Positions 52,885 to 62,968 of a stretch of DNA of 64,000 bases are shown piece by piece; the stretch's first letter is position 1, and the number at the start of each line of letters is the position of its first letter. The stretch comes from Halodesulfovibrio sp. MK-HDV. GTDB taxonomy: Bacteria; Desulfobacterota; Desulfovibrionia; Desulfovibrionales; Desulfovibrionaceae. The DNA is taken from NCBI RefSeq assembly GCF_009914765.1, contig NZ_WYDS01000019.1:1-64000 (forward strand), given 5' to 3'. The notes beneath the pieces are model-generated. The model was not told where the DNA came from, made no database searches, and saw nothing but the letters and a program-made list of their open reading frames with translations. Both the position numbers and the translations under genes were made by a program.

Positions 52885-55167
52885 CTATCGACGGCCACCG
52901 CGGTCGTCACGACGACCACCATCACGGCCACCACTAGGACGACGGTCATCACGACGGCCACCATCACGGCGATCATCACGACGGCCACCATCACGACGGT
53001 CATCACGACCGGCAGGGCGACGCTGTGGGCGTGCAGTGGATTCTGGAGTCCAAGGTGTACCCTGAGCTTCAAGAAGAACTGCTTTGCGGGAAGCACGAAC
53101 GCGGCCATCGTTAATTTCGATAACCTTAACTTTCATGTCTTCGCCGAGGGATACGAGGTCTTCTACTTTCTCAACGCGAGCAATGTCGAGCTGGGAGATG
53201 TGTACAAGAGCCTCAATGTTAGGAAGAATCTCAACAATCGCACCGATTTCGAGAATTTTCTTAACTTTACCCATGTAATCTTTACCAAGATCAGCACGCT
53301 GGTCGTAGTACTGAACCATTTCGCGAGCCAGCTCAAGAGAATCGAGAGTAGGAGCGAAGATGGTTACTTTACCGCTGTCTTCAATATCAACGGAAGCACC
53401 AGTTGCTGCGGTAATAGCTTTGATGTTTTTGCCACCAGGGCCGATGATAACGCGGATAACGTCCGGGTTAACTTCAACAGTAGCAATCTGAGGAGCAAAT
53501 TTAGAAAGCTCTTCACGGGAAGAAGCAAGCTCTTTTGCCATTTCATCAAGAATGTGCAGACGAGCGTCTTTAGCCTGATTAAGGGCACGAAGCATTACGT
53601 CAGCAGGGATACCAGCGATTTTGATGTCCATCTGAATTGAGGTAATACCTTCGGCAGTACCAGCAATTTTAAAGTCCATGTCGCCGAGTGCATCTTCGTC
53701 ACCGAGAATGTCGGTAAGAACGATGTAATCGTCGCCTTCTTTGATGAGACCCATTGCGATACCGGCAACAGGAGCTTTAACTGGTACGCCTGCGTCCATA
53801 AGGGACATACAACCGCCAGTTACAGCTGCCATGGAAGAAGAACCGTTGGATTCCATAGTTTCAGAAACTACGCGAATTGTGAACGGGAAGTCTTCGCTTG
53901 CAGGAAGAATAGGACGAAGAGCTCTTTCAGCAAGTGCACCGTGACCGATTTCGCGGCGGGATACACGAACCATTTTAACTTCGCCAACGCAGTACGGTGC
54001 AAAGTTGTAATGGAGCATGAAGCGCTTGGTAACGTCACCCATGAGTGAGTCCATGCGCTGCTCGTCAGTGGTAGAACCAAGAGTTGTAACTACTAAAGAC
54101 TTGGTTTCGCCACGTGCGAAAATAGAAGAACCGTGAGCACGTGGAAGTACGCCGGTTTCAACGATAATTGGACGTACAGTTTTTACGTCACGACCGTCGA
54201 TACGCAGACCTTCCTGGTGGATACGGGTACGAACAATAGTTTTTTCGAGTCCGCCGAGAATATCGCCAACTTCTTTAAGTGCGGATGGATCTTCTTCGTA
54301 CTGAGGTTCAGCAGAAAGAGTTTCCATAACCTTAACTTTAACAGCTTTGCGAGCAACTTTGCGTTCCATTTTATCAGCAACCTGAAGAGCGATTTTCAGA
54401 TCGTCTGTTGCGATTGCTTCAACGCGAGCTTTGAGCTCTTCGTTAGGAACTGGTGCTGTGAATTCGAGTTTCTCTTTACCACAAAGTTCACGGAGCTTGT
54501 CCTGAATGTCGAAAAGAGGTGCGATTTCTTTGTGGCCCCAGCTGAGTGCTTCAGCAACAACAGCTTCAGGAACGAATTGTGCTTCGCCTTCTACCATTAC
54601 TACAGCGTCACGGGAAGCTGCGAATACGAGGTTAAGATCAGCGCCAACCTGTTCATTAACGTCTGGGTTCAAGATGAACTTATCACCAACGCGACAAACA
54701 CGTGCGCCAGCAATAGGACCGTTAAAAGGAACAGAGGAGATGCTAAGAGCGGTAGATGCGCCAGTAAGAGCAAGAACGTCAGACTCGTTGAGCTGGTCAG
54801 AAGAGATAACGTTAGCAAGAATCTGTACTTCGTCTTTGAACCCTTTAGGGAACATAGGACGGATAGGACGGTCAATTACACGAGCGCAAAGTGTTTCACG
54901 TTCGGAAGGACGTCCCATTTCACGGCGGAAAAATGAGCCAGGGATGCGACCCGCAGCGTACATTTTTTCTGAATATTCAACTGTAAGTGGGAAGAAACCG
55001 AGATCTCGCTCAGTTGGCTGAGTACATGCAGTTACGAGAACTACAGTGCCGCCGCACTGAACCCATACGGAGCCGTCAGCATGGTTTGCAAGACGACCGG
55101 TTTCAAAAGTAATTTCTTTGCCGCCAATTGTGGCGGTAAGGCGCTGTGCGCCAAATTTATTTTCCAT
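52885..55167 (-). CDS. pnp: Polyribonucleotide nucleotidyltransferase
   Basis: 3'-to-5' phosphorolytic RNase of the degradosome. 760 residues: two RNase PH domains (GRIPGSFFRREGRP-type block GSFFRREMGRPSE; second with DILGDEDALGDMDFKIAGT), a KH domain (VIIGPGGKNIKAITAATG) and an S1 domain (VEILPNIEALVHISQLD). The last 50 residues are an Arg/Asp/Gly tail with repeated DDRRDGGR units, unlike the short tail of E. coli PNPase. GAGGA lies seven bases before ATG 55167. It follows rpsO, as in most bacteria. Confidence 0.97.
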   Translation of the reverse strand: MENKFGAQRLTATIGGKEITFETGRLANHADGSVWVQCGGTVVLVTACTQPTERDLGFFPLTVEYSEKMYAAGRIPGSFFRREMGRPSERETLCARVIDRPIRPMFPKGFKDEVQILANVISSDQLNESDVLALTGASTALSISSVPFNGPIAGARVCRVGDKFILNPDVNEQVGADLNLVFAASRDAVVMVEGEAQFVPEAVVAEALSWGHKEIAPLFDIQDKLRELCGKEKLEFTAPVPNEELKARVEAIATDDLKIALQVADKMERKVARKAVKVKVMETLSAEPQYEEDPSALKEVGDILGGLEKTIVRTRIHQEGLRIDGRDVKTVRPIIVETGVLPRAHGSSIFARGETKSLVVTTLGSTTDEQRMDSLMGDVTKRFMLHYNFAPYCVGEVKMVRVSRREIGHGALAERALRPILPASEDFPFTIRVVSETMESNGSSSMAAVTGGCMSLMDAGVPVKAPVAGIAMGLIKEGDDYIVLTDILGDEDALGDMDFKIAGTAEGITSIQMDIKIAGIPADVMLRALNQAKDARLHILDEMAKELASSREELSKFAPQIATVEVNPDVIRVIIGPGGKNIKAITAATGASVDIEDSGKVTIFAPTLDSLELAREMVQYYDQRADLGKDYMGKVKKILEIGAIVEILPNIEALVHISQLDIARVEKVEDLVSLGEDMKVKVIEINDGRVRASRKAVLLEAQGTPWTPESTARPQRRPAGRDDRRDGGRRDDRRDGGRRDDRRPSGGRDGGRRDDRGGRR

Positions 55168-55246
55168 AATAAAATCCTCATCGTTTGGCGAAGGGGATTC
55201 CGGGGAGAGTGCTTTTAGCAGGTTATATGTAACCTTTCTTATGCTA

Positions 55247-55288
55247 ACTAGCGGGGGAAAAACCTTCTTCCCGGACCCCCCTTTCGCG
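55247..55288 (+). repeat. Possible decayed copy of the dispersed hairpin repeat
   Basis: GCGGGGGAAAAACCTTCTTCC then GGACCCCCCTTT resembles the middle of copies A-C (AACC...CTTCCCC AGACCCC) but lacks the hairpin's second A-run. Upstream of pnp. Confidence 0.4.
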
Positions 55289-55396
55289 ATACTGCGTAGG
55301 TACCTTGGTAAGTATTCAAGCAGGGACTAACCCTGCTTTCCAGAAGGAACTATTGACGTCTTCTGTAAGCTTACCCGGTACAATAAATATATGAGA

Positions 55397-55423
55397 ACAG
55401 GGGAATCCATAGGATTCCCCTGT
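55397..55423. repeat. rpsO-pnp intercistronic hairpin
   Basis: A perfect 12-bp stem ACAGGGGAATCC / GGATTCCCCTGT with an ATA loop. No T-run on the minus strand, so it is more likely a partial terminator or RNase processing site. Confidence 0.65.
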
Positions 55424-55431
55424 AAAAATGC

Positions 55432-55701
55432 CTACTTACGAAGGCCAAGTCTTTTGATGAGATCACGGTAGCGCTGAACGTCCTTGTGAGCAAGGTACTT
55501 CAGAAGCTTACGACGCTGACCTACGAGTTTCAACAGACCAGTACGGGAGTGATAGTCATGTTTGTGCTCTTTGAAATGGCCAGTAAGGTATTTGATACGG
55601 GCAGTCAAAAGGGCTACCTGTACTTCCGGAGAGCCTGTGTCTCCTTCATTCTGGGCAAATTCATTAATAACTGCCTGTTTTGCTTCAGGGGTCATTACCA
55701 C
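55432..55701 (-). CDS. rpsO: Ribosomal protein S15
   Basis: 89 residues, as in E. coli. [38 protein letters not shown] and [18 protein letters not shown] are diagnostic. GGAGG (55710-55714) lies eight bases before GTG 55701 and 14 before ATG 55695; GTG fits the spacing and gives the standard length. It lies between truB and pnp. Confidence 0.96.
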   Translation of the reverse strand: MVMTPEAKQAVINEFAQNEGDTGSPEVQVALLTARIKYLTGHFKEHKHDYHSRTGLLKLVGQRRKLLKYLAHKDVQRYRDLIKRLGLRK

Positions 55702-55731
55702 AGCGATATCCTCCAAGGATAAATGGGTTAA

Positions 55732-56655
55732 TTAGGATTGCCAAAGGCCGCGCATGATGGTCCATACGGGCTGGCGTTGCACGATGTCTGTTTCGGCAAG
55801 AGCCAGAGGCGTTCTGTTTGAATCCAAAAGCATTGCAGTAACACCGATAGAAAACGGCATCTGTGCAATTTGTTCCGGATCATACGGAATCGGGTTGCCA
55901 TTTTTGACCAAAGCAGATTCCTCATCGCTGAGGATAATTTTTGGCCATGTAGGCAATGCTTCTTCCAAAGATATAATCTTTGATTCAAGCAACTCTGGAT
56001 TTTCGACCAGTTCATCGGGCTCGCAAGCCATGTCCAACGAGAACGGATGGCTGTATTCCCGGATAAGTTCAGTGAGAACTGCCCCGCACTTCAATCGAAT
56101 CCCCAAGCTGTGGGCCAGGGACCGAATATACGTACCAGTGCTGCACCGCACCCGGAAACGGAGAAACGGCAACTCAACCGATAGAGTTGCTGCTTCGGAA
56201 ATTTTTACGGTTTTTATCTTAACCGGTGTTTCTTTACCTTCTCGCGCCAGCTTATACAAGGATTTCCCTTTGTGTTTTGCTGCTGAGTACGCAGGAACTT
56301 CCTGCTCGGTAGTTTCAAGCCAGTGAGCAACTTCGGCGCGTACATCTTCTTCTGTGATGTGCTGCCAGTCTGCTGTAGCTGTTACTTGACCTTCTGCGTC
56401 CCATGTATCAGTCGTTTCACCAAGTTTAATGGTGCCTGAATACACTTTTTCGCCGCCGGCCATTAGGTAGTTGGACAGTTTTGTGCCCTGTCCGAGTAAA
56501 ACGATCAACAGACCTTGAGCCATAGGATCGAGAGTGCCTGCGTGACCGATTTTCTTTTGCCCGAGACGTTTAATCTTACTGATGCATCCACCAGAAGAAG
56601 GTCCCTTAGGCTTATTGAGAAGCAGAATACCGTGCTGCTGTGGTACTTGTGCCAT
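55732..56655 (-). CDS. truB: tRNA pseudouridine-55 synthase
   Basis: Modifies U55 in tRNAs. 307 residues with GILLLNKPKGPSSGG, the catalytic Asp in GHAGTLDPMAQGLL (near 44), YSAAKHKGKSLYKLARE and RVRCSTGTYIRSLAHSLG. It starts six bases after nrnA and precedes rpsO, the common bacterial order. Confidence 0.96.
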   Translation of the reverse strand: MAQVPQQHGILLLNKPKGPSSGGCISKIKRLGQKKIGHAGTLDPMAQGLLIVLLGQGTKLSNYLMAGGEKVYSGTIKLGETTDTWDAEGQVTATADWQHITEEDVRAEVAHWLETTEQEVPAYSAAKHKGKSLYKLAREGKETPVKIKTVKISEAATLSVELPFLRFRVRCSTGTYIRSLAHSLGIRLKCGAVLTELIREYSHPFSLDMACEPDELVENPELLESKIISLEEALPTWPKIILSDEESALVKNGNPIPYDPEQIAQMPFSIGVTAMLLDSNRTPLALAETDIVQRQPVWTIMRGLWQS

Positions 56656-56661
56656 GTAAAC

Positions 56662-57648
56662 TTATGCCTCGTTTAATACCAGATTCTGAGCAATAGTGGC
56701 AAGCAAGGTTTCGACTGCTTTTTCCAGTGGAAGGTCAAGGCTGATACCCGCGGCATTTTTATGTCCGCCGCCGCCAAGGCTTGCTGCCATTTTCTGTACA
56801 TCCACAGCACCATGAGAACGCAAGCTCGCTTTGGAGCCGGAATCAGTCTCACGTACGGTCATTGCAATGTCAACATTCTCTATTTTTCGAAGATAGTTAA
56901 TGATCGATTCAATGTCTGAATATTCAGTACCGGTACGCTCGAAAAGTGCCTTAGAAAGTGTCAGATATGCTACTTTCCCGTTAACCGCAATTTTAATATG
57001 AGCAAAGAGCTCGGCCCAAAGCTTAATCTTATTCAAGCTCCAGTCACTGTCTAGCTTTTCATTAAAATCACCCGGTTTCAAACCGGCATTAATGATCTTG
57101 GAAGCAATTTCATGGGAACGGGCAGTGGTGCTGTTAAAGGCAAAACGTCCAGTGTCTGAACTGATGGCCAAATACAACCCTTCTCCGAGAAAGCCGTCAT
57201 ATGCAATCCCGAACTCGTCCACAATGTTTGCAATCAGTTCACCAGTGGAGCTGGACGCAGTATCAACAAGGTTGATGCTACCGAACATAGGGTTATGCAG
57301 GTGGTGATCAATGTTGATAACTGGCGCTTCAGTGCGGGAAAGAAAATCAAACATGATGTCGCCGGAGCGCTCTGCATCGCCACAATCCATCACAATGATG
57401 CGATCAGGTTTGCACGTTGCCAGTTCTTCCGCTGTGGTGAGAACTGCACAAGGCAACTCTACCCAGTCGAGGTATGCAGGAAGCCCTGATTCCAAAAAGA
57501 CAATAGGCTTTTTATCAAGCTTGATGAGCAGCCACGCCAGCGCAGAAACAGACCCTATAGCATCACCGTCAGGACCGATGTGGGCTGTAAGGAGAAAGGA
57601 CTCGTCGTCGCGAATTGCCTGTGCAATCTGTGATACTACGTTTGGCAT
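56662..57648 (-). CDS. nrnA: Bifunctional oligoribonuclease / pAp phosphatase
   Basis: A DHH-family phosphoesterase that degrades nano-RNAs and pAp. 328 residues with AHIGPDGDAIGSVSAL, IVMDCGD, NIDHH, GLYLAISSDTGRF and the DHHA1 end GGGGHKNAAG. Start ATG 57648; the longer frame lacks support. It is separated from infB by a terminator rather than by rbfA. Confidence 0.94.
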   Translation of the reverse strand: MPNVVSQIAQAIRDDESFLLTAHIGPDGDAIGSVSALAWLLIKLDKKPIVFLESGLPAYLDWVELPCAVLTTAEELATCKPDRIIVMDCGDAERSGDIMFDFLSRTEAPVINIDHHLHNPMFGSINLVDTASSSTGELIANIVDEFGIAYDGFLGEGLYLAISSDTGRFAFNSTTARSHEIASKIINAGLKPGDFNEKLDSDWSLNKIKLWAELFAHIKIAVNGKVAYLTLSKALFERTGTEYSDIESIINYLRKIENVDIAMTVRETDSGSKASLRSHGAVDVQKMAASLGGGGHKNAAGISLDLPLEKAVETLLATIAQNLVLNEA

Positions 57649-57693
57649 TACTATGTTCTTTTTGGTTTTGGGATGCCTGCAAAGGCACTTGAA

Positions 57694-57737
57694 AAATATA
57701 AAATCGCGGAGCCGGAGAGAATCCGACTCCGCGATTT
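57694..57737 (-). terminator. Terminator of infB operon
   Basis: AAATCGCGGAG-CGGA / TCCG-CTCCGCGATTT, 16 bp with one mismatch; T-rich TTTTATATTTTT follows on the minus strand. It splits infB from nrnA. Confidence 0.88.
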
Positions 57738-57748
57738 GCATGTATTAC

Positions 57749-60700
57749 TTACAGAGTATCAGCTTCTTCTACTTCTTCGAATGCTTCGATAGAGTCACCA
57801 ATTTTGATGTCATTAAAGCGTTCGAGTCCGATACCACACTCGTAACCCTTCAAGACTTCTTTTGCGTCGTCTTTGAAGCGTTTGAGAGAAGTGATAGTAC
57901 CAGTGTAGATAACCACACCTTCGCGAAGCAGACGAACCCGAGCATTACGGGTGATTTTACCGTCTTCAACGTGACAACCGGCAATAACGCCAATTTTCGG
58001 TACGCTGAATGTGTCACGAACGAGAGCCTGACCGAGGTACTGTTCCTTAACGAGAGGAGCAAGGATACCGGCCATAGCGTCACGAACTTCTTCTACGAGT
58101 TTGTAGATGATGTCGTAGAAGCGGATGTCAACGCCTTCCTGTTCAGCAACAGCTTTAACTTTCACTGTTGGGCGAACGTTGAAGCCGATGATAACTGCGT
58201 TGGAAGCTGATGCGAGGAGAATGTCAGATTCAGTAATTGAACCTGCGCCGGAGTGGATAACTTCGACTTTAACTTTCTCTGTTGCCTGCTTGCGCAGAGC
58301 ATCAACGATAGCTTCAACAGAACCCTGTACGTCAGCTTTGAGCACAACGTTAAGGATCTGAGCTTCTTCAGCATCAGCACGGCTTGCGAGGAAGGTTTCG
58401 AGAGTAACTTTAGACTCACGAGCAAGAGCGCGTTCGCGTTCTTTAATAGCGCGTGCATCAGCGATGCGGCGTGCTACTTTTTCGTCGTCAAGAGCTACAA
58501 ATTCTTCACCAGCTTCTGGTACGCCGTCAAAGCCCTGTACTTCTACCGGAGTAGAAGGAGCAGCTACTGCTACTTTCTTACCCTGATCATCGAACATTGC
58601 ACGAACACGACCGGAGAAGGTGCCACATACGAAGATGTCGCCCTGTTTCAGTGTGCCTTCCTGTACGAGTACAGTAGCAACCGGGCCGCGACCTTTGTCG
58701 AGCTTAGCTTCAACAATGTGACCACGAGCTGGTTTGTCCGGGTTAGCTTTCAGTTCGAGAACTTCAGCCTGCAGAGCAAGAGTTTCGAGAAGACCTTCAA
58801 GACCAAGACCAGTTTTAGCTGATACGTTGGTAAAGATGGTATCGCCACCCCAGTCTTCGGAAACGAGTCCGATGTCGGAGAGCTCGCGCATTACGCGTTC
58901 TGGGTTAGCGCCTTCTTTATCCATTTTGTTAACAGCAACGATGATTGGTACTTCAGCAGCTTTTGCGTGAGATACAGCCTCACGGGTCTGCTCCATTACG
59001 CCATCGTCAGCAGCAACAACAAGGATAACAATATCAGTAACCTTAGCACCACGAGCACGCATAGCGGTAAACGCTTCGTGACCAGGAGTATCGAGGAAAC
59101 AGAGAGCGCCGTTAGGGGTGCTTACGTGGTATGCACCAATGTGCTGAGTAATACCACCTGCTTCACGATCAGTGATGCTGGATTTACGGATTGAGTCAAG
59201 CAAAGAAGTTTTACCGTGGTCAACGTGACCCATGATGGTAACAACCGGAGGTCTGATCTGCATGTCCTCTGATTTATCTTCTTCACGCGGTGTGAGGTAA
59301 TCCTCTTCGGAGAAACCTACTTTTTCGATTTCGTACTGGAACTCGCCAGCAACAACAATCGCGGTATCAAAGTCGAGAGACTGGTTAATGGTAGCCATTA
59401 CACCAAGCTGCATGAGCACTTTAATGATCTCAGAACCTTTAACACCCATCTGGTGAGCAAGGTCAGATACACGAATGTGATCATCTACTTTAATTTTACG
59501 CTTTGCTGCCTTGAGAGGCTGAGTTGAAGGAGCCTGTTCCTGTTTTTTGCGTTTACGCTTGCTGCGTTTCCACTCATCAGAACCAAAAGCATCCTTACCA
59601 CCGCGTTTTTTTCTTATCGAAAGCATCACGCTGGTTAAAATCTACTGTGCGTTTAGCTTTAGTATATTTCTTGTTACGTGTGGCTGGTTTGTCTGGAGAA
59701 GCTGGAGCAGGAGTAAAACCTGGACCAGGACGACCCTGACCACCTGGACGTGGAGCACCACCAGCAGGACGCGGAGCGCCACCGCTAGGACGACCCTGAC
59801 CGCCGCCACCTGGACGCGGAGCGCCACCGGCAGGACGACCCTGACCACCGCCACCTGGGCGACCTTGACCGCCAGGACGACCCTGACCACCGCCTGGACG
59901 TCCACCACCGTTAGGACGACCACCACGATCATCTTGACGCTGTTGTGGACGAGCAGCACGCTGTTCACGTTCTCTGGCTTCTGCTGCAACTACAGCAGGG
60001 TCAGGACGGGAAATAATTCGAACCTGAGGTGCAGCCGGTGCCGGTGCTTCCTCACGTTTTTTTAGCAGGCTTTTTCTTTTTCTTAGCGCCTTCAGCGTCA
60101 GCAGGAGTTTCAGCTTTGTCCTTAGCAGCAGCCTTTGCAGGTGCAGCTTTTTTAGGAGCAGCTTCAGTTTTCTCAGCTTTTTCAGCTTTGTCTACTTTTT
60201 CGGCTTTAGCTTTAGGAGCAGCTTCTTTTTTTGCTTCAGGAGCTGGCTTCTGCTCTTTTTTAGGAGCAGCAGCTTTTGCGGACGGCTGGGGGGTATCAGC
60301 AGTCTTTTCTTTAGCTTCTGTTTTTTTAAGCTCTTCAGGTTTCACAACACGCACCTTAGGTGCCTCATCTTTAGCAGACTTGGCACTTGCAGCAGGTTCA
60401 GGTTTTGTTGCCTTTTTAGGGGTAACAACTTTAGCTTTTGGAGCTTCTTTCTTAGCTGGAGCTTCTTTCACGTCTTCCTGTACCTTTTCTGCTTCGGCTG
60501 CCTGTTTTTCATCTGCAGGCTTTTCGTCCGCGGACTTAGCAGCCGTCTTACGGCGGCGAACAATAACGCCAGAGGAGGTCTCTTTGCGCATTACTTCTTT
60601 TTTTGCCGGTCCGTTCTTTATGTGGTCGCGAACCTGCTCAATCATTTCAGTTGGTATAGAGGTCTCACCGCTTTTAGCGGAGACACCAAGCTCGCGCAGA

Positions 60701-60774
60701 GCTGAGAGGATATCCTTAGTAGGAACATCCAGCTCTGTTTTTAATTCTTTAACTTTAATTTTCTTATCACTCAT
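57749..60774 (-). CDS. infB: Translation initiation factor IF-2, with two single-base frameshifts
   Basis: Places initiator tRNA on the ribosome. Three pieces in three frames: N-terminal part to about 60052 ([21 protein letters not shown], then Lys/Ala-rich), a middle Gly/Arg/Pro-rich linker ([12 protein letters not shown] repeats), and the C-terminal 626 residues with [23 protein letters not shown] and NKMDK. Both junctions are runs of seven A on the coding strand (plus-strand T runs 60057-60063 and 59606-59612); six A at each would give one frame of 1,007 residues, since 3,026 minus 2 bases is a multiple of three. An essential gene, so an error in the sequence or rescue by slippage is more likely than loss. 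Confidence 0.93.
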
Positions 60775-60790
60775 ATAGCAAAAACCCCCT

Positions 60791-61018
60791 TTACTTCCGC
60801 CAGCCTCTGAACTTTGCGAAACGTTTTTCGCACTCTTGGCTGTTGCAGATATAGTAACCTCTACCCGGCATTAACTGCTCTTCATCGAAGATAGGTATTG
60901 TATCACCGGATTCTGTCTGTGTGCAGACATATCGTCTAAGTTCACTCTTAGGAAAACTTGTTCGACACATCACACATCTGCGGACGGGTGTATGGTGTTT
61001 CCGGATGGCTTTGTGCAT
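60791..61018 (-). CDS. ylxR: YlxR/RnpM-family RNA-binding protein
   Basis: 75 residues, DUF448: PVRRCVMCRTSFPKSELRRYV and GRGYYICNSQECEKRF. It sits between nusA and infB, its usual place, seven bases after nusA. Members bind RNase P RNA or act as small RNA-binding regulators. Confidence 0.93.
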   Translation of the reverse strand: MHKAIRKHHTPVRRCVMCRTSFPKSELRRYVCTQTESGDTIPIFDEEQLMPGRGYYICNSQECEKRFAKFRGWRK

Positions 61019-61024
61019 CCGGTA

Positions 61025-62428
61025 TTATTCCGTTTCCTTTTTCTCGGTAACGGCTTCCTCAGTTTCGCCTGCTTCTTCAACTTCTTCTTCTGCAGGTGCT
61101 TCATCAGCTGCTACAGGAGCTTCGGCAGCGTCATCGGCATCAACAGCTTCAACAGCTTCTTCTTCTGTTTCATCAGAAACAGTTCCTTCGATAGCGGAGG
61201 AAAGGAAGTTGATAGCAGTGCGAAGGTCGGTAATTTTAGACTCAGTAAGTCCCTCAACCGTCAGCAGCTCTTCGTCTGAAGCGTCTTGGAGCTTTTCAAT
61301 GGTCTGGAAACCGGCATCAACAAAGGACTGAAGTGGAACTTCTGCTACGCTTGCGAGCTGGTCGAGACCTTGTCCGATTGCGTGACCTTCGTTATAGCGG
61401 GTTTCAGTAAATATATCGATTTTCCAGCCGAGAAGCTTGGATGCAAGCTTAACGTTCTGACCTTTACGACCAATGGCGTTAGTCAGCTGGCTATCAGGTA
61501 CGATTACTTCCAGCATGTTTTCTTCTTCATCCACAACAATGCGGGTGATAACAGCAGGAGATAATGCGTTACGTGCGTAAGTCGCGATCTCAGCGCTCCA
61601 AACAACGATGTCGATACGTTCGCCGCGCAGTTCCTGAACAATGTTCTGGATACGGGAGCCACGAATACCAACACATGCACCTACTGGATCAACATCACGG
61701 TCACGAGTCATAACAGCGGCTTTAGCACGGCTGCCTGGATCGCGGGCAATGTTCATGATAACAACGATGCCGTCGTCAACTTCCGGTACTTCACGCTTAA
61801 AGAGTAAAGACATGTAATCCGGGTGGGAACGGGAAACAATAACCTGTGGACCACGACCTTCTTTACGAACGTCAATAACCAGTGCCTGAACACGGTCACC
61901 ACGTTTGTAATGTTCGCGCGGAATTTGTTCATCTTTAGGCAAGAGCGCTTCGGTGCGACCGAGGTTGATAATCCAACCAGCTTTGTCACGGCGTTGTACG
62001 ATGCCGCTAAGCATTTCGCCTTGTCTGTCTTTATATTCTTCGTATATAATTTCCTGCTCAGCATCACGCATGCGCTGGATAATTACCTGCTTGGCAGACT
62101 GTGCAGCAATACGACCAAGGTCTTCTACCTTGAGGCGGAAGCCCATTTCGTCATCGAGCTGAACTGAAGGGTCGTGTTCACGAGCATCTTCAATAGAAAT
62201 TTGGGTAACGTCGTTTTCGATGTCTTCATCGCGGGTAACGACTTTAAACTGAAACACCTCAATCTCACCGGTGTCTTCATTAAAGCTTACTTCAACATCA
62301 AGATCTTCGCCAAATTTGCGAATAACGGATGTGCGAACAGCTTCTTCCAACGTGTCGACCAGCATGCCACGATCAAGGCCGCGGTCTTTACTGATCTGCT
62401 CGATGGCTTTTTTAATATCCATGCTCAT
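61025..62428 (-). CDS. nusA: Transcription termination/antitermination factor NusA
   Basis: 467 residues. N-terminal RNA-polymerase-binding region, an S1 domain (GEMLSGIVQRRDKAGWIINLGRTEALLPKDEQ in short blocks), KH domains (VGACVGIRGSRIQNIVQEL and NAIGRKGQNVKLASKL), one acidic repeat-like region and a strongly acidic Glu/Ala/Asp tail. GGAGG lies five bases before ATG 62428. Between rimP and ylxR as usual. Confidence 0.96.
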   Translation of the reverse strand: MSMDIKKAIEQISKDRGLDRGMLVDTLEEAVRTSVIRKFGEDLDVEVSFNEDTGEIEVFQFKVVTRDEDIENDVTQISIEDAREHDPSVQLDDEMGFRLKVEDLGRIAAQSAKQVIIQRMRDAEQEIIYEEYKDRQGEMLSGIVQRRDKAGWIINLGRTEALLPKDEQIPREHYKRGDRVQALVIDVRKEGRGPQVIVSRSHPDYMSLLFKREVPEVDDGIVVIMNIARDPGSRAKAAVMTRDRDVDPVGACVGIRGSRIQNIVQELRGERIDIVVWSAEIATYARNALSPAVITRIVVDEEENMLEVIVPDSQLTNAIGRKGQNVKLASKLLGWKIDIFTETRYNEGHAIGQGLDQLASVAEVPLQSFVDAGFQTIEKLQDASDEELLTVEGLTESKITDLRTAINFLSSAIEGTVSDETEEEAVEAVDADDAAEAPVAADEAPAEEEVEEAGETEEAVTEKKETE

Positions 62429-62464
62429 TTGATTTCCTCCGACTCGCTCTCGCGCTAAGTCTGC

Positions 62465-62968
62465 CTACTTCTTTTTCTTGCCTTTGCTGGTATCAGGAAA
62501 AATATGTACCAAGTGTGCTTTTTTCAGATCATCCCAGTCAATAGTCAGGTCGCCCTCATCATTAGGAAGAGTGAGGACAAGAATGTTGTCTGTTACGGAC
62601 TTGACTTCGCCTTGGAATTTACGACGTCCCGGCACATCTTCGTGTGGGTCGCGCAGTACTACTAAAACGGGTTTACCAATGTAGTGGGAAACCTGCTCTG
62701 CTGTGAAAAACGGGCGTTCAAGGCCTGGTGAAGAAACTTCCAGTGTATATGCATCAGAGAGAACGTCTTCAACTTCGAGCGTCAAACCAATATGTCTGGA
62801 AAGCTTGGCACACTGAGCGATGGTTACACCTTCAGGGCCTTCTACATAAATTCGAACCACCATCTTCTGGCCGGAAGCGAGCTCAAAACCCCAAAGGGTG
62901 AGTTCAGCATCATCGACGAGTGGGGTAATAATATCTTTAATCTGTTCGTACAGTCCGTTTCCGGTCAT
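62465..62968 (-). CDS. rimP: Ribosome maturation factor RimP
   Basis: Helps 30S subunit assembly. 167 residues: LWGFELASGQKMVVRIYVEG, the highly conserved YTLEVSSPGLERPFFTAEQ (near 93-111) and a C-terminal Sm-like part, ending in a Lys-rich tail. First gene of the rimP-nusA-ylxR-infB operon. Confidence 0.95.
   Translation of the reverse strand: MTGNGLYEQIKDIITPLVDDAELTLWGFELASGQKMVVRIYVEGPEGVTIAQCAKLSRHIGLTLEVEDVLSDAYTLEVSSPGLERPFFTAEQVSHYIGKPVLVVLRDPHEDVPGRRKFQGEVKSVTDNILVLTLPNDEGDLTIDWDDLKKAHLVHIFPDTSKGKKKK

Noticed and set aside
52885-53040. Short direct repeats that could suggest a CRISPR array
   Set aside because: They are the coding repeats of the PNPase Arg/Asp/Gly tail; there are no spacers of regular length and no cas genes.
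59640-60050. Long plus- and minus-strand frames of Thr/Val-rich repetitive text
   Set aside because: Off-frame readings of the Gly/Arg/Pro-rich linker of infB.
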